A DNA stretch of 64,000 bases from Castanea sativa (taxonomy: Eukaryota > Streptophyta > Magnoliopsida > Fagales > Fagaceae): contig NC_134013.1 of the NCBI RefSeq assembly GCF_040712315.1, positions 3,073,001 to 3,137,000 of the forward strand, in the 5' to 3' direction. Of the stretch, positions 10,587 through 20,671 are shown piece after piece. The translations under genes and the position numbers were made by a program. The number at the start of each line of letters is the position of its first letter. The stretch's first letter is position 1. The notes below the pieces were generated by a model. It was not told the origin of the DNA, made no database searches, and was given only the letters and a program-made list of their open reading frames with translations.

Positions 10587-11337
10587 TGTGGGGAGCAAAA
10601 AGATCCTGATGGGAACGTGGGCCTTTTGGGCCGTGTTAAGGAAGGCCGACCTGACCCTGGGTTTAGAAATTGTTAGTACTATGGGTCGGCCCATACGCCG
10701 AGGATCCGATGATCCAGCCGAGGGTGAACTTACCCTCGGATGAACACCGAAGAACTCGGGATTTCATAGTAAAGATTAGGGGATGACACAGTTAAGGCCA
10801 ATGGTTAAAAGGGGTGAACCCTAGAACGCCCCAGAAGCATCGGTGTTGAAGAAATGTCAAAGATAAAGGCTGCTACCTCCACATTAAAGACCCTGCACCT
10901 ACCACCCTGGCCGCATTTATGGGGAAGTGACACCTGAACAGTGGAAGAGAAACTTCTGGTTACTATTCAAAGGCACTGAGAAAAGAAATATCTAGTCTAA
11001 GGAAAAGGTGAGGCAACACGTGTACAAAGCATTCAAAAGAGTAGTATTTAAAGAGCAATTTAAGACAGAAAATGGGGGACGGACTTTTTGTAACCTAAAA
11101 AGAAAAGAAACAAGGAGAGAGATAATATAATAACAACTCGTGGCTTATGTCCGAGGAGACTGATTGACTATACTCCTTGTTGTTTCCAAGCATTTGCAAT
11201 CTTTAGTTTGTCATTTAATCCTCATACGCTTCTAACCTGGGTTTCAAGCCCACACTCTACAAATTCATATTGTTTAAAGGCTCATTGGGCCTGAGCCCAT
11301 AACTGTTCTTGGGATCAGGTACAATTGTGCGCTTACA
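10587..11337 (+). repeat. 3' LTR of TE1 (751 bp)
   Basis: Matches 238-985. Ends CGCTTACA at 11337 and is followed by the target-site duplication atata. Confidence 0.93.
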
Positions 11338-11367
11338 ATATATACACACACTTTTTTATTTGATAAG

Positions 11368-11368
<1 letters not shown>

Positions 11369-11398
<30 letters not shown>
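11369..11398. repeat. (TA)n microsatellite
   Basis: Alternating TA run in the right part of the interrupted TIR element. The counterpart in block B is at 23465-23480. Confidence 0.9.
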
Positions 11399-11401
<3 letters not shown>

Positions 11402-12003
11402 TAAAAAAAAAAAACCTTAGTATTTATGATTAAAGTTATGTTTGATGAAGATCTTTATAAAATAAAATTCATTTTTTCCATTTTCATAGTGAAATTCTTA
11501 AAAAGTTTCATTTTAAATACAAATTATCAAATTTTATACTAAAATAAAAAATCTTTTAATTGAACTAATGAAAATTTCAAAAACATGCAACTAAAGACAT
11601 TAAAATAAGTTAGGTTTCAAACATATTTAAAGCTATCTTACTCTAACTTATTATGTGTCAATTAAAGACACATTTTATTTGTAGTTTTAGTGACAAGATT
11701 TTTTTAATGAGTCGATGACTTGTTTGATACCAAACTTTATCACATATTTAATAGATGTAAGAGCACATTTTACAATAAAAAATAGAATTGTAAAAAATAA
11801 AGTTATATCTCTACAACTATTCAACCAATTATTTTTTTTAAGAGCACCATTGGACTAATTCAAATATTTAGGAGGCCAATTCTTATTTTTATAGATTAAA
11901 CTTTGAAAATACTAAAATTATTATATATATAATTTAAAAATTTTCAAAATTTTGGGGGGCCATGACCCCCAACCTTCAACACAGCTCCGCCCCTGTGGAT
12001 TGT

Positions 12004-12689
12004 GGCATTGATCAGTTTGTGGTGTTTTTTTGGTAGTGGGATATATTATTTTATTGTAGTAGATATATTATTTTATTATAGTAGATATATTATTTTTATT
12101 GTGTTGAAAGTTAAAATAAATTCACTATGCTGGATGTTTTGTAAAATTAGTAGGTAAAATAAATTAAGTATTTTTTTTATAGTGCCAAATAGCTAAAAAT
12201 CTAGCTCCAGTGTAGAAGCTCTAATGAGTAAAATGTCAGCAGTGAAAACATTTCTTATAAGTCTTTCAAAGACTGATCCAGCCAAAGCTAGTATGGCCAA
12301 GTTTGTTTTTTTGTGTTTTCTTTTTTTGGGGGGTTGATATCAGGAAATTTCTAATGTTGAGGATACATGGGGGAAAGAAAAATATATACATTTATGGAAC
12401 TTTGAGTAGTGGTTAAGAGGTTAATAGCTGGGATTTGAGTTATGTACTTTCTTTATTTTTTATTATTATTTTTATTTTTTATGGAAGAGTTAATTATGTT
12501 GTAACGTGGACAAGAATGATAGAACTAAAATCAGGTGATACAAAAGTTCTTTCTCAAAAAAAAAAATAATGATACAGAAGTTCAAAATACTAGAAGCAAG
12601 GAAAAATCATTAGTAGTCAAAATTTTAATGTAACAAACAATTGGAAAATTCCCCAACTCAAAAATAATGTGTTATAATGAAAATACTAA
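12004..12689. other. Non-coding, block A, matching 24077-24686 and 36118-36170
   Basis: No gene seen. It aligns well with block B, where TE2 interrupts the homologous sequence at gtaac. Position 12644-12648 here is the unoccupied TE2 site. Short poly-A and poly-T runs only. Confidence 0.7.
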
Positions 12690-12698
12690 ATTAATAAG

Positions 12699-13096
12699 GA
12701 ACAAAGTTTCTCTCCAAACTTGTTTGGAGAGAAACCCTTCAAACTTATCATATATCTTTTTTTTAGATGTGAATTTTGAAAATCTAACCGTTGAATTTCA
12801 TGTTCCTTATGTTCTTAACATGTATATCAAATTTCGTTCAAATCGAATTTTATTTACTATTTGATCAATGAACTTATTTTTTATACACAATTTTAGATTA
12901 TAAACACTTGAAATTTTAACATTTGTTTGATGACATAGCAATTAATTTTTTATTTTCTTGAAATTTTGCAAGCATGAATAATATAATAAGAACATGCAAT
13001 TCAACGGTTAGATTTTCAAATTTCATACTCAATATAAAAATATTTGATAAGTTTAAAAAGTTTCTCTCTAAACTAGTTTGGAGAGAAACTATTTCC
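12699..13096. mobile_element. Long-TIR MITE (398 bp), Mutator-like
   Basis: About 100 bp at each end are inverted copies. The left end contains agtttctctccaaac and the right end its complement, and the shared inner part reads aaatctaaccgttgaatt. Each end also folds on itself (tttctctccaaac/gtttggagagaaa). It is flanked by attaataag (12690-12698) and attgataag (13097-13105), a 9-bp duplication with one mismatch. Block B at about 36170-36185 has the empty site (attaataagtacat) without the element. Long TIRs with a 9-bp duplication suggest the Mutator superfamily. No transposase is encoded. Confidence 0.85.
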
Positions 13097-13105
13097 ATTG
13101 ATAAG

Positions 13106-14325
13106 TACATATAGATATGTATAACAGATTAAAGTAAACCAAAAAGGAGTGCTAACAATTTGTATTTATCAACATGTTTATAAGCCGAATTATATTTTAT
13201 GTGTTTTTCAGTCACCGAAGTTGCATTAAAGTCAATTTTGTTTGGGGTGTGGGTGAGCTTCTTTAATGGATTACCATTTCATTAAAAAACTCACATATGT
13301 TTAAAAATTTACTGACTCCATTTATGATAGAAATAAAAATAAAAGATAGAAGAATTTAAACATTATCTGTTTTAAAAAAATTAAAAATTATAAGAGCAAT
13401 GTAAATAGTAAAAAACTTAAGAGAGAAAACTTATTTAAGTACTCAGAAAAGAAAAAGAAAAAGAAAAAGGAAAATTTCCTTCTTTAACTGCACTTGTTAA
13501 GGTGAAAAAGTTGTTTGTGTTTCATTTTATCATAAGTTCATAACTGAATATAGTTTTTTTTAATTCTTTGTTCTTACTACACTACATCGATAGACACTCA
13601 AATGACTGATGGGAGTATGTTTTTGTCAATACCTTAATGACTAATGAAGGTATGCTTTTTCTTTGACACTGTCATCTCAGTTTTATTTTTTCTTTTCTAA
13701 TTTTTTGTCAAAAAGTGTTTGCCACTATTTGGGACTAGAGCCTATAGATATAATTTACATCCTTAATATTTGTAGATGATACAGCTAAATCTCACATCTA
13801 ATAATTTTTAGGAGATGTTGATAAGATCTAGTAGGTATTCAAGGCTATACGATTTTATTATAATAATATCCTGATGTGAAAAATGTAAAAAAAAAAAAAT
13901 TGAATAGATAGCGTTTAAATATTTTTATTTCTACTTCTATTTTTATCATAAAATTTTAAATAATTAGAAGTCTTTTAATAAAATTTTATGCAAAAATGAT
14001 ACAATCTTCCAAAATAACCTTATAATTTCTTGATGGGAGAAGAGAATGAAATTAAAAGAATAATAGAATATTCATTCTATTATTTTGTTTGGATGTGAGA
14101 GAATATTTATTTCTATTTTTTTCCCTTAAATTCTCGAATTTTCGGTCCCCTCAAGATTAGGAGCTATAAAAAGAAATAGAATTAAGTTTAATAAAATTTT
14201 CATTAAAATTCTCAAAATGCTTCTATATATTCAACTCTTTATTTTAAAATAAAAATATTTTAGTATTGTTGTCATAAAATAATTTTATTTCATTCATTTT
14301 ATATTACTCTTAACCTTAAACAAAA
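13106..14325. other. AT-rich non-coding DNA, block A (matches 36186-37385)
   Basis: No gene or RNA recognised. It contains simple A/T runs and aligns along its length with block B with small indels. Confidence 0.7.
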
Positions 14326-14330
14326 TTACT

Positions 14331-15063
14331 TGTGAGGTGTAAAATGGCCCAAGTGGGCATATGGGCCTTTGGACTGTAACATGGAGGGTCGACCTGCTCC
14401 ATAATTAAACTCTACGAATTGGGCCATACGCCGAGGATCCGAGGGTACAGCCGAGGGCTAGTTTCTCCTTGGACAGATCCAAGAGAACTCAAGACTTCAT
14501 TATGAAGGTCAAGGCACAACTCTAGAAAGACTAATGGTTAAAAGGGGGAGGCCCTAAACTTTCTAAATACACCAGTGTTAAAGAAAATATCAGGTGCAAA
14601 GGCTGCCACCTCCGCATTAAAGGCTTTGCACTTACCTCTCTGGCCGCATTAATGGGGAAGTGACCCCTGAACAGTAGGGCAGAAACTTCTAGTCAGGGCC
14701 CCAAAAGGCATCAGAAAAAAGGGTATTTAAGGGGGAGGAATGAAAAAAGAAGGAGGATCTCTCTCTCTCTCTCTCTGGCGGTCTCTCTCTCTCTCTCTAA
14801 AGAAAAAGAAAGGAAATTAAGGATTGTAACCTGTAAGGAAGAAAGAGAAATAATACAGAATTGGTCCTCGGCCTACATCCGAAGAGGCCTATTTGCAATT
14901 AACAATTGTTATTCATAAGTGTTTGTAACCCTCATGCTGTTGTCAAGTTCTCAGTACCTTTAACCTAGATTTCAAGCCCACACTCTACAAATTTTATTGT
15001 TTAAGGCTCATTGAGCCTGAGCCCATAATCTTCTTTGGGTCCAGGTGCAATTGTGCACTTACA
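14331..15063. mobile_element. Solo LTR (733 bp), relative of the TE1 LTR
   Basis: Begins TGTGAGGTGTAAAATGG and ends GTGCACTTACA, flanked by the 5-bp duplication TTACT (14326-14330 and 15064-15068). It shares many blocks with the TE1 LTR (catacgccgaggatccgagg, gaagtgacccctgaacag, caagcccacactctacaaatt). A CT microsatellite sits at about 14758-14800. No internal domain remains, as expected after LTR-LTR recombination. Block B (37390) has the empty site. Confidence 0.92.
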
Positions 15064-15068
15064 TTACT

Positions 15069-15544
15069 TATATATCATTATTTTATTTTAAAACATTCAA
15101 ACAAAATTCCTTAATTTCATTCTATTATATTTCTTTTGTGATCTACTATTGTTCTATTTCTATTCAATTCCTTTCTTCCCACTTTCCAGCATTAATAGCA
15201 TTGGACAGAAGCATCCATTTTGCCAAAAATGGATGATAATTGCGGTCACACGCTTGAAGCCTTTGTATTTTTGTTTGATGTCAAAAATTTTCATTTATCA
15301 CAATTTGGGACTATTTTTGTTGGAGGCCAAAAAATTTCATTTATTACAATATGGGAATTACGTTTGCAATGAGGTTTGCGGGAAAGAAGAGGAGCGTTTC
15401 TCATTTTTGTCGTGTTCCTTATTCGTAACCCACCGTCTAAAACTGTAAAACCCTAAATTCCCAACTCTATATTTCATCCCTTCTTAGATCTGAATATGAT
15501 ATGAGAAGCCGCCAAGCCGCAAGTAAAGTGTTGTGTTTGTCGAG
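15069..15544 (+). promoter_or_regulatory. Upstream region of F-box gene, block A
   Basis: Sequence shared with 37387-37851 in block B up to the start codon. No unambiguous TATA box. A purine-rich stretch gaaagaagaggagcg and the conserved cttcttagatctgaatatgatatgagaagcc just before the ATG suggest a 5' UTR. The solo LTR ends about 480 bp upstream of the ATG in this copy only and might affect expression (inference). Confidence 0.4.
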
Positions 15545-16030
15545 ATGTGTCCTCGTGGTCGTGGGGTAGGAGAGAATGAAGAACAGTACGAGAACAAGAA
15601 GATGAAGTCGATTGTAGTCGAGGAACAAGAAGAAGAAGAAGAGGGAAGTGAAGGTGAAAGTGAAACTGGGTTTGTGGATTTGGACCAGGATACGCTTCGC
15701 AACGTGTTGGAGCGTGTGGATGCGGTTACGTTACTACGAGCGGAGGGTGTGAACAAGCTGTGGCGCAAGGTGGCTCGGGACGACCGGCTCTGGGAGCCGA
15801 TCGCTTTAAGGCTCTGGGCTGGCAGTGGCAAGCTTGCGTCCATAGATGAAATGACACATTATATCCGCAGCTGTGGGATGGACTTCCGTCCGGCCGTCCG
15901 CCACTGGATCCGCTTATATGTACGAAAGCCCAACTTAAATACACCATCGGATTACAATTCGATTCCGGATTTTTATTCGATCGATCCGCAGGTCTTCTCG
16001 AGTCAGATAGAACCCTGGGTTCAGAATTAA
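15545..16030 (+). CDS. F-box protein, GID2/SLY1-like N-terminal half
   Basis: Single-exon ORF of 161 residues. After a basic start comes KKMKS (about 19-23), an acidic Glu-rich stretch (about 27-40), then an F-box (about residues 45-88: GFVDLDQDTLRNVLERVDAV ... VNKLWRKVARDDRLWEPIAL). This order resembles the F-box subunits of SCF ubiquitin ligases that act on DELLA proteins in gibberellin signalling (GID2/SLY1). The C-terminal half (MTHYIRSCGMDFRP ... SIDPQVFSSQIEPWVQN) is not clearly that of GID2, so the substrate is unknown. The ATG at 15545 is chosen because block B has ATG at the same place. The paralogue at 37852-38334 has an internal stop. F-box assignment is fairly sure; GID2-like is tentative. 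Confidence 0.65.
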   Translation: MCPRGRGVGENEEQYENKKMKSIVVEEQEEEEEGSEGESETGFVDLDQDTLRNVLERVDAVTLLRAEGVNKLWRKVARDDRLWEPIALRLWAGSGKLASIDEMTHYIRSCGMDFRPAVRHWIRLYVRKPNLNTPSDYNSIPDFYSIDPQVFSSQIEPWVQN

Positions 16031-16574
16031 AGGCAAAATCTCTTTTTCATTCCTCACACCGAGGAAGTGACGTATAACCGTTGCTGATGATTTCGGAAAG
16101 GTTTGCAGGGTTTGAAGATTAGATCTGTTCTCAGTTTGTTGTATTGTGGGTATTACCAAGTACTATGTTTTAATTAAATGAAATGGTGTGTGAATTGTGG
16201 ATTTATATAAACTATTAGCTTGTTTGCGTTTTTTATTTTCTGTAAGATAGCAGCACAATGCCTTAAAAGCATATTATAGATCATGACCCCATTTATGAAC
16301 TTTGTATCACAAATCAAATTACAAAAGCATGGTATTTTAGTGTACGGTCACAATGTAATGAAGAGAGAATGCATTATGAATAATGAATGAGAGTCTGAGG
16401 TACCACCTATTGTTATATTCTTTAATCAATGTTTCATTAATATACCTTGTTTAGATTTTTTTTTTTTTTTTGGGTGACCCTAGATCAACTTCAAGAATAT
16501 AAAGTTGTAGATGATGAATTGGATCTGAAACTTCCTTATATACAAATGTCTTAATTCTTTCCCCAGTTAAAGTT
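16031..16574. other. 3' flank of F-box gene
   Basis: No ORF recognised. A stretch of about 230 bp (16207-16440) is identical to 38507-38737 although the F-box coding parts differ by several percent. A poly-T run is near 16459. Confidence 0.6.
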
Positions 16575-16902
16575 GGGTTTTGCTATATATCCCCACACAC
16601 CTGCACACAGAAGTGGTATAGCTCTTAATGCCACATCTTGTTCAAGACCTAGGCACATTATCATGAATGGCTTGTTTCATACCCTGATCCACTACTGCCC
16701 CTCTTTTCGTAGCCTTGAATCCTCCACAAGTACCAATGGAGGACCAAGAAATCACACTACCTGATACATCTGTAACATTCACTATGATGTTGTTGAAACT
16801 TGCTAGAACCTGAATCACTCCTTTTGGTATTCTACATGCACTCTTATGTAAACCAATAAGCCCATTCATATCTGAACCAATTCTTGGTACAGGTTTGCCC
16901 AA
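16575..16902 (-). pseudogene. rps11: Plastid-type rps11 fragment (nuclear plastid insertion), block A
   Basis: The reverse strand encodes pieces of the plastid small-subunit ribosomal protein S11: [12 protein letters not shown] at the N-terminus, [40 protein letters not shown], then VVDQGMKQA, and in a shifted frame [10 protein letters not shown]. The part of the gene between the 'TRRGT'-like and 'VVDQGM' segments is missing, and a frameshift follows. So this is a decayed copy with no plausible function, probably plastid DNA moved to the nucleus before the A/B duplication, since block B has it too. A nuclear-relocated gene is the alternative, but the deletion argues against activity. Confidence 0.8.
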
Positions 16903-17155
16903 ATTATATCGTCTCAATAAGTTAGAATATCTATACAGTGTACTCAAGATATGTGTAAAAAAAAAAAATTGGTTGCTGATGCTTCCCTTTCTACCAGTGT
17001 GTGCTGCCCCATTGATGCATGTGTATAGTTTCTCATCTTTCAAGTGACATGACTTTATATTTCAACTTCTGTTCCGAGGACAAGCTAATTGATGTATCAT
17101 GTAGTATGGCATATTTCTGTTTACTGTATGCATGGCATTGCCTGGTTTAAACCAT

Positions 17156-17174
17156 CCCCCCCCCCCCCCCCCCC
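17156..17174. repeat. Poly-C tract, 19 C
   Basis: Uninterrupted C run. The counterpart in block B (39436-39452) has 17 C. Confidence 0.9.
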
Positions 17175-17730
17175 AAAGACTATAATTTGATTCAATCATT
17201 TCCCAACAACCTGTACTGTTTATTATTTCTAAGCTAATCTTCATGAGTTTCTCATGTCAGTTTCAACTATAATAATTATCTTGCTTTTTTGGTTTCTATT
17301 ATACTTACTACTTTTTACATTTATCCATAATTTGGTGATTTAATTGCAGAAGTTCTTTTGCACTGTTGGGGCAATAGGATTACACATGGGCTTTTTACTG
17401 CTCTTGAGTTGAAATATTGTTCAGATATTGTTTTTCTACTTTTGTTTTGTCTTTAAATGAGTAAATATCAATGCACACATTAGATCTCTTTAAATCAAAA
17501 TCAGGATGTTATAAATTTGTCCAAAGAAACTGTGTGCGTACTACTGCGTACTTATTCTGCTTGGCCCTTAATTATGATTGTTTATATTTTTTTTGCTTAA
17601 ACAATATCTGTATTTGTACTAGAAAACAATGGTAGCATATGCTTGCTTGTGATCTTGCTTTTGTGTGTGTTTGTGTGTTGTGTGCGCTTATTCCTCCTGG
17701 CCCTTAATTACATTTATCTATCTTGCTTGC
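17175..17730. other. Non-coding DNA, block A
   Basis: No gene seen. It matches 39453-40008, and its part from 17468 also matches the unit beginning near 49127. Confidence 0.6.
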
Positions 17731-17837
17731 CAAGGGCCTTGTAGTTCAATGCCATTGCTTGGTCCCCTTTATGAGGAGAAATAGGGTTTGAAACCCCTCC
17801 CCACTTGTTACATTGAATTATCAACCAAAAAAAAAAA
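17731..17837 (+). mobile_element. tRNA-derived SINE, block A copy
   Basis: Starts caagggccttgtag and ends in a poly-A run. A box-A-like tagttcaatgcc and a box-B-like gggtttgaaacc, about 50 bp apart, mark an internal RNA polymerase III promoter. The flanks ttgcttgcc and ttgcttgtcc form a degraded target-site duplication. The same insertion, with the same flanks, is at 40009, 43781 and 49362. Confidence 0.7.
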
Positions 17838-19364
17838 TCCTTTTTGCTTGTCCATATACCTTGTGTATATGTATATTAGGAAAACAAGGTAGTATACACT
17901 TGTTTGTGATCTTGCTTTGGGTGTCATGCCATTGCAATATGTGGCATATATTTAGTCCTCTTAATTGAATGAGATTGCTTTGGAGTCAATCATTCTTTTC
18001 ACTGTGATCAGTATGATTCCTTCCTCATAAATTGTATGAAATATGGTAATGAGACTGAGACACTTACTAAAAAGAAAGAAATCTTGCAATGGAAGGTTAC
18101 TGTATTGAAGGTTATGCTTTTGAAGCTCTTATATTTCTGATAATCTATTTGATGATCCTTACAAGAAAAAAAGAACCTTTTCCTTTGTGCTACTACATCA
18201 CTCTTTTATGAGGCTGAAATTTTCTTTTCTGTGTTACATTTAAGAAATATTCTTATCAAATGTTCCTTTTTGTCAAATTGAGCATGATATCACAATGGAA
18301 TTAGCTAATCTTGCACAGATCTTTCTTGTCAAGAAATGATAGCAGTACAAGCATTTTATAAAAGAGTGGAATGGAATCGATTGAGCAGATAATAAAAGAA
18401 TTTAATGGAATTGAAAGGAATATGGTTTATTTTCTCTACTGTGCTTAGGAAGAAAGCATATGGCACAGATCTTGCTTACCTATGCGTTAGTTACAGGATG
18501 CAATTTGATGCAACATCTTGCTTAATGTTTGTGCTGAAAGGATCTTGTTGAGCTTTTGTCAGGTTGGTATTAATGGTTCATCATATCTCTAGGGGCTATG
18601 ATGTCTTATCATGTAAATCATGTCTTACCTTAGAACTCACCTTTTTCAAATATGTCTAGTTTGTAGCTTTCTTTCCTCTGTTATTTTGCTAATAGTTTAT
18701 AATTATGGACAAATATGGGTCTGTTCTCAACTTGTTGTCTTACCTGTGCCCCTCTTTATCTTGGCATGGAGTTGCACACCATCTGCTGTCTGCATATTTT
18801 ACCTCCATGTTGCTTGTTGGTATTCCAGTAAAGATCTATCATCTATGTGGATGTTACCGTATCTCTTAATTAGTGAAATGATTTGTGTAATTCCCAGTCA
18901 TCCAAGTGGTATATGCCTCAATGGTTAGCTTTTTTGCATTTTTTACTTTGTAAAACTCGGTCTCTCTCTAACATGATTCCACACTTCTTGAACATCCATT
19001 TGTCTGAGTATAACTGGATGTGGCATTTTATTAAGAAAACATGGGCTTTACTTTTTGCATTGGATACAATACTCATCACACGCTACTGAAATGAGGTATA
19101 ATTGCTATGTGTTTCCCCTTAGTATTGCTACTTTTTAGTTTCCTATGTCTAGTATCGATCACACTGTTAAATCTGTCTGAATAATAGAACACTTTCAGTT
19201 AGGCACCAGAAATACATAGCCTACATCTTTAAGTTAAAACCACCTCCAAAGGTAGGCCGCATCTTTAAGTAAAAACCACCACCAAAGGTGAGGTTTGATA
19301 TTCTAAAGATTGCAGACGAGGCTCCTGATTTCCCAAGCTCCTCAAGTGTAGGTGACCCACTGCC
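17838..19364. other. Non-coding DNA, block A
   Basis: No gene recognised. It aligns with 40114-41667 in block B. A segment at 18690-19010 is partly repeated at 21450-21770. Short ORFs here have no recognised domain and many are not conserved between the copies. Confidence 0.55.
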
Positions 19365-19425
19365 ATTGGGAAACCAACACCTGTGCTGATGCTCTCACTA
19401 GAATAGGAACCAAGCAAACTGCTTT
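19365..19425 (+). pseudogene. LINE RNase H remnant, block A
   Basis: One frame reads ETNTCADALTRIGTKQT, which resembles the last conserved box (x-N-xx-ADALAxxG) of the RNase H domain at the end of plant L1-type LINEs. Only this short piece is recognisable, and C-rich tracts follow at 19445-19480. The block B copy (41669-41735) reads ETNTCADALARIGTKQT. Confidence 0.45.
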
Positions 19426-20512
19426 TTTTTTTTGTTGTTTTTTTATTTTATAACTCCCCCCCCCCCCTCCCCCCCCAAGTCTTTTGAACTCATCTCTTTC
19501 AGACCTCTATGGCCTTTATGATTTCAGGCTTTGTCCTACTCCTGATGGAGCTCCCTTTGTTCCTTAGTTGAATGTATTTTCCAGTTTACCCCCAAAAAGA
19601 AAACATATACTCCAGATTGGGCTTGTTCATGCAAAATTATGTGGATATGTTTAGCAGCTTGTGAATATGGGCCTAGGAAGTTGGAACATTGCCAACTGCC
19701 ACTGTTTAACAGAGTGTCCTTGCGGGTTATCTTCTTTGAGGATTGTTGGTTCTTTTTAGCTGGAAATTAAGCTTTCTTTTTCTTATTTTAACATAAGCTT
19801 TTCTTTTATGATATTTGGCAACATACTAAGGTTTTTATATGTATCTTTATTCCTCATGGTTGATCCTCATGCTTATAATTCGTGCAAGAAATTAGGCTTT
19901 ACGATTGTGATCTTAGCCTTATCCTTCCCAGAGAAGGCACATGGCTTGCAAAAAGTGGATTTTGTTTGTGTTTGTTTTTTGTGAAACCCATTTTAGCCAT
20001 GAACTGGGAGAATGCTGCAGATTTTACCTACTGTTATATTATTACATTATTCTAGTTCTTTGGGCCAGCTCAGTATCAATTTTCAGCTGTTTTAACTATA
20101 GGAAAGTTGATCACCAATTTATTTGTTTGATGTTTTTGTTAAGGAGAAGAAAGATAATGATGGCGTTGGATATGCAGAAAGTTCTGTTTAAACGAACCTT
20201 TTTGACTTGCACAAAAATATTCACATGACAATCGATGCACTTTCAGTGTGCTTGTTTTTATGATGGTTTAAAAAACAGTTTGATGAGATGACTAGTTGTG
20301 ACACATTTTTTCATATACCCATCACAACTTGTCATCTCAGCAAATTGTATTGAAGGTTATTTTATGCTTTGGAACTATTATATATCTGATAATCTAATTG
20401 ATGCTCCTTAAATATTGAAGAACCTTTTCCTTTGTGTTACTACATCACTCTTTTATAGAGCTGTAACATTCATTTCTGTGTAGATGATTCTAGAACAGAC
20501 ATGAGTTTTTTG
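19426..20512. other. Non-coding DNA, block A, partly near-identical to block B
   Basis: No gene with a recognisable domain. The stretch 19611-20230 is almost identical to 41889-42520 (a handful of differences) while neighbours are more divergent. At about 20340 the sequence jumps to material that in block B lies at 44160, implying a deletion of about 1.5 kb between short caaattg/caattg repeats. Confidence 0.55.
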
Positions 20513-20671
20513 GAATAAAGATCCCCCCCCCCCATTTGAATCTTCCAATTCCCTCCAATTTTTATTTAGATGTAAGATGTGGCATTTACAAATTAAATAA
20601 ATGTCAAGTGTCGCACATCTAGATAAAAATGGGAGGGAATTGTAATCTTCAATTGGAGGGATCCTTTCTCG
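20513..20671. mobile_element. Foldback MITE, about 159 bp
   Basis: The two halves are inverted copies. The left has aattccctccaatttttat and ttagatgtaagatgtggcattt, and the right has the complements. The related sequences at about 44330 and 49918 read straight through (gagygttttctggt) without it, so it is an insertion specific to this copy. The flanks gttttttgg and attttctgg may be the duplicated target. Confidence 0.7.

Larger units (their letters stand above)
238..11337 (+). mobile_element. TE1: Ty3/gypsy LTR retrotransposon, Tat type, degraded
   Basis: Full structure is visible: two LTRs (238-985 and 10587-11337) starting TGTGGGG and ending CTTACA, a 5-bp target-site duplication ATATA (233-237 and 11338-11342), primer binding site, gag, protease, RT, RNase H, integrase, a block of 150-bp tandem repeats, an opposite-strand ORF and a purine-rich tract before the 3' LTR. 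The order RT-RNase H-integrase defines Ty3/gypsy. The antisense ORF and 3' tandem repeats are known hallmarks of the Tat/Retand group. The LTRs differ at roughly 2% of sites, with differences clustered in the middle. Gag, RT and RNase H are broken by frameshifts, so the element is non-autonomous. A related element with different LTRs is TE2 (24687-36117). Confidence 0.93.
104..11994. mobile_element. Non-autonomous TIR element, copy A, interrupted by TE1
   Basis: The ends are inverted: the left begins tagaggcggagttagg and the right ends cagctccgcccct. It is flanked by gtagattgt (95-103) and gtggattgt (11995-12003), a 9-bp duplication with one mismatch. A 9-bp duplication is usual for Mutator-like transposons (family knowledge). 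Without the nested Ty3/gypsy element (238-11337) it is about 790 bp, matching the uninterrupted copy at 23312-24067. It contains AT microsatellites and no coding capacity. Mutator-type assignment is inference. Confidence 0.6.

Noticed and set aside
12667..13110. ORFs on both strands
   Set aside because: They are the two arms of the MITE read from each side, which explains their mirrored similarity.
17062..17244. Minus ORF with a Gly run
   Set aside because: Caused by the poly-C tract.
19941..20228. 95-codon ORF, protein identical in block A and B (42231-42518)
   Set aside because: The whole surrounding DNA is near-identical, so conservation is not specific to the frame. The product (many Cys, Phe, Tyr) has no recognisable domain and no promoter or leader.
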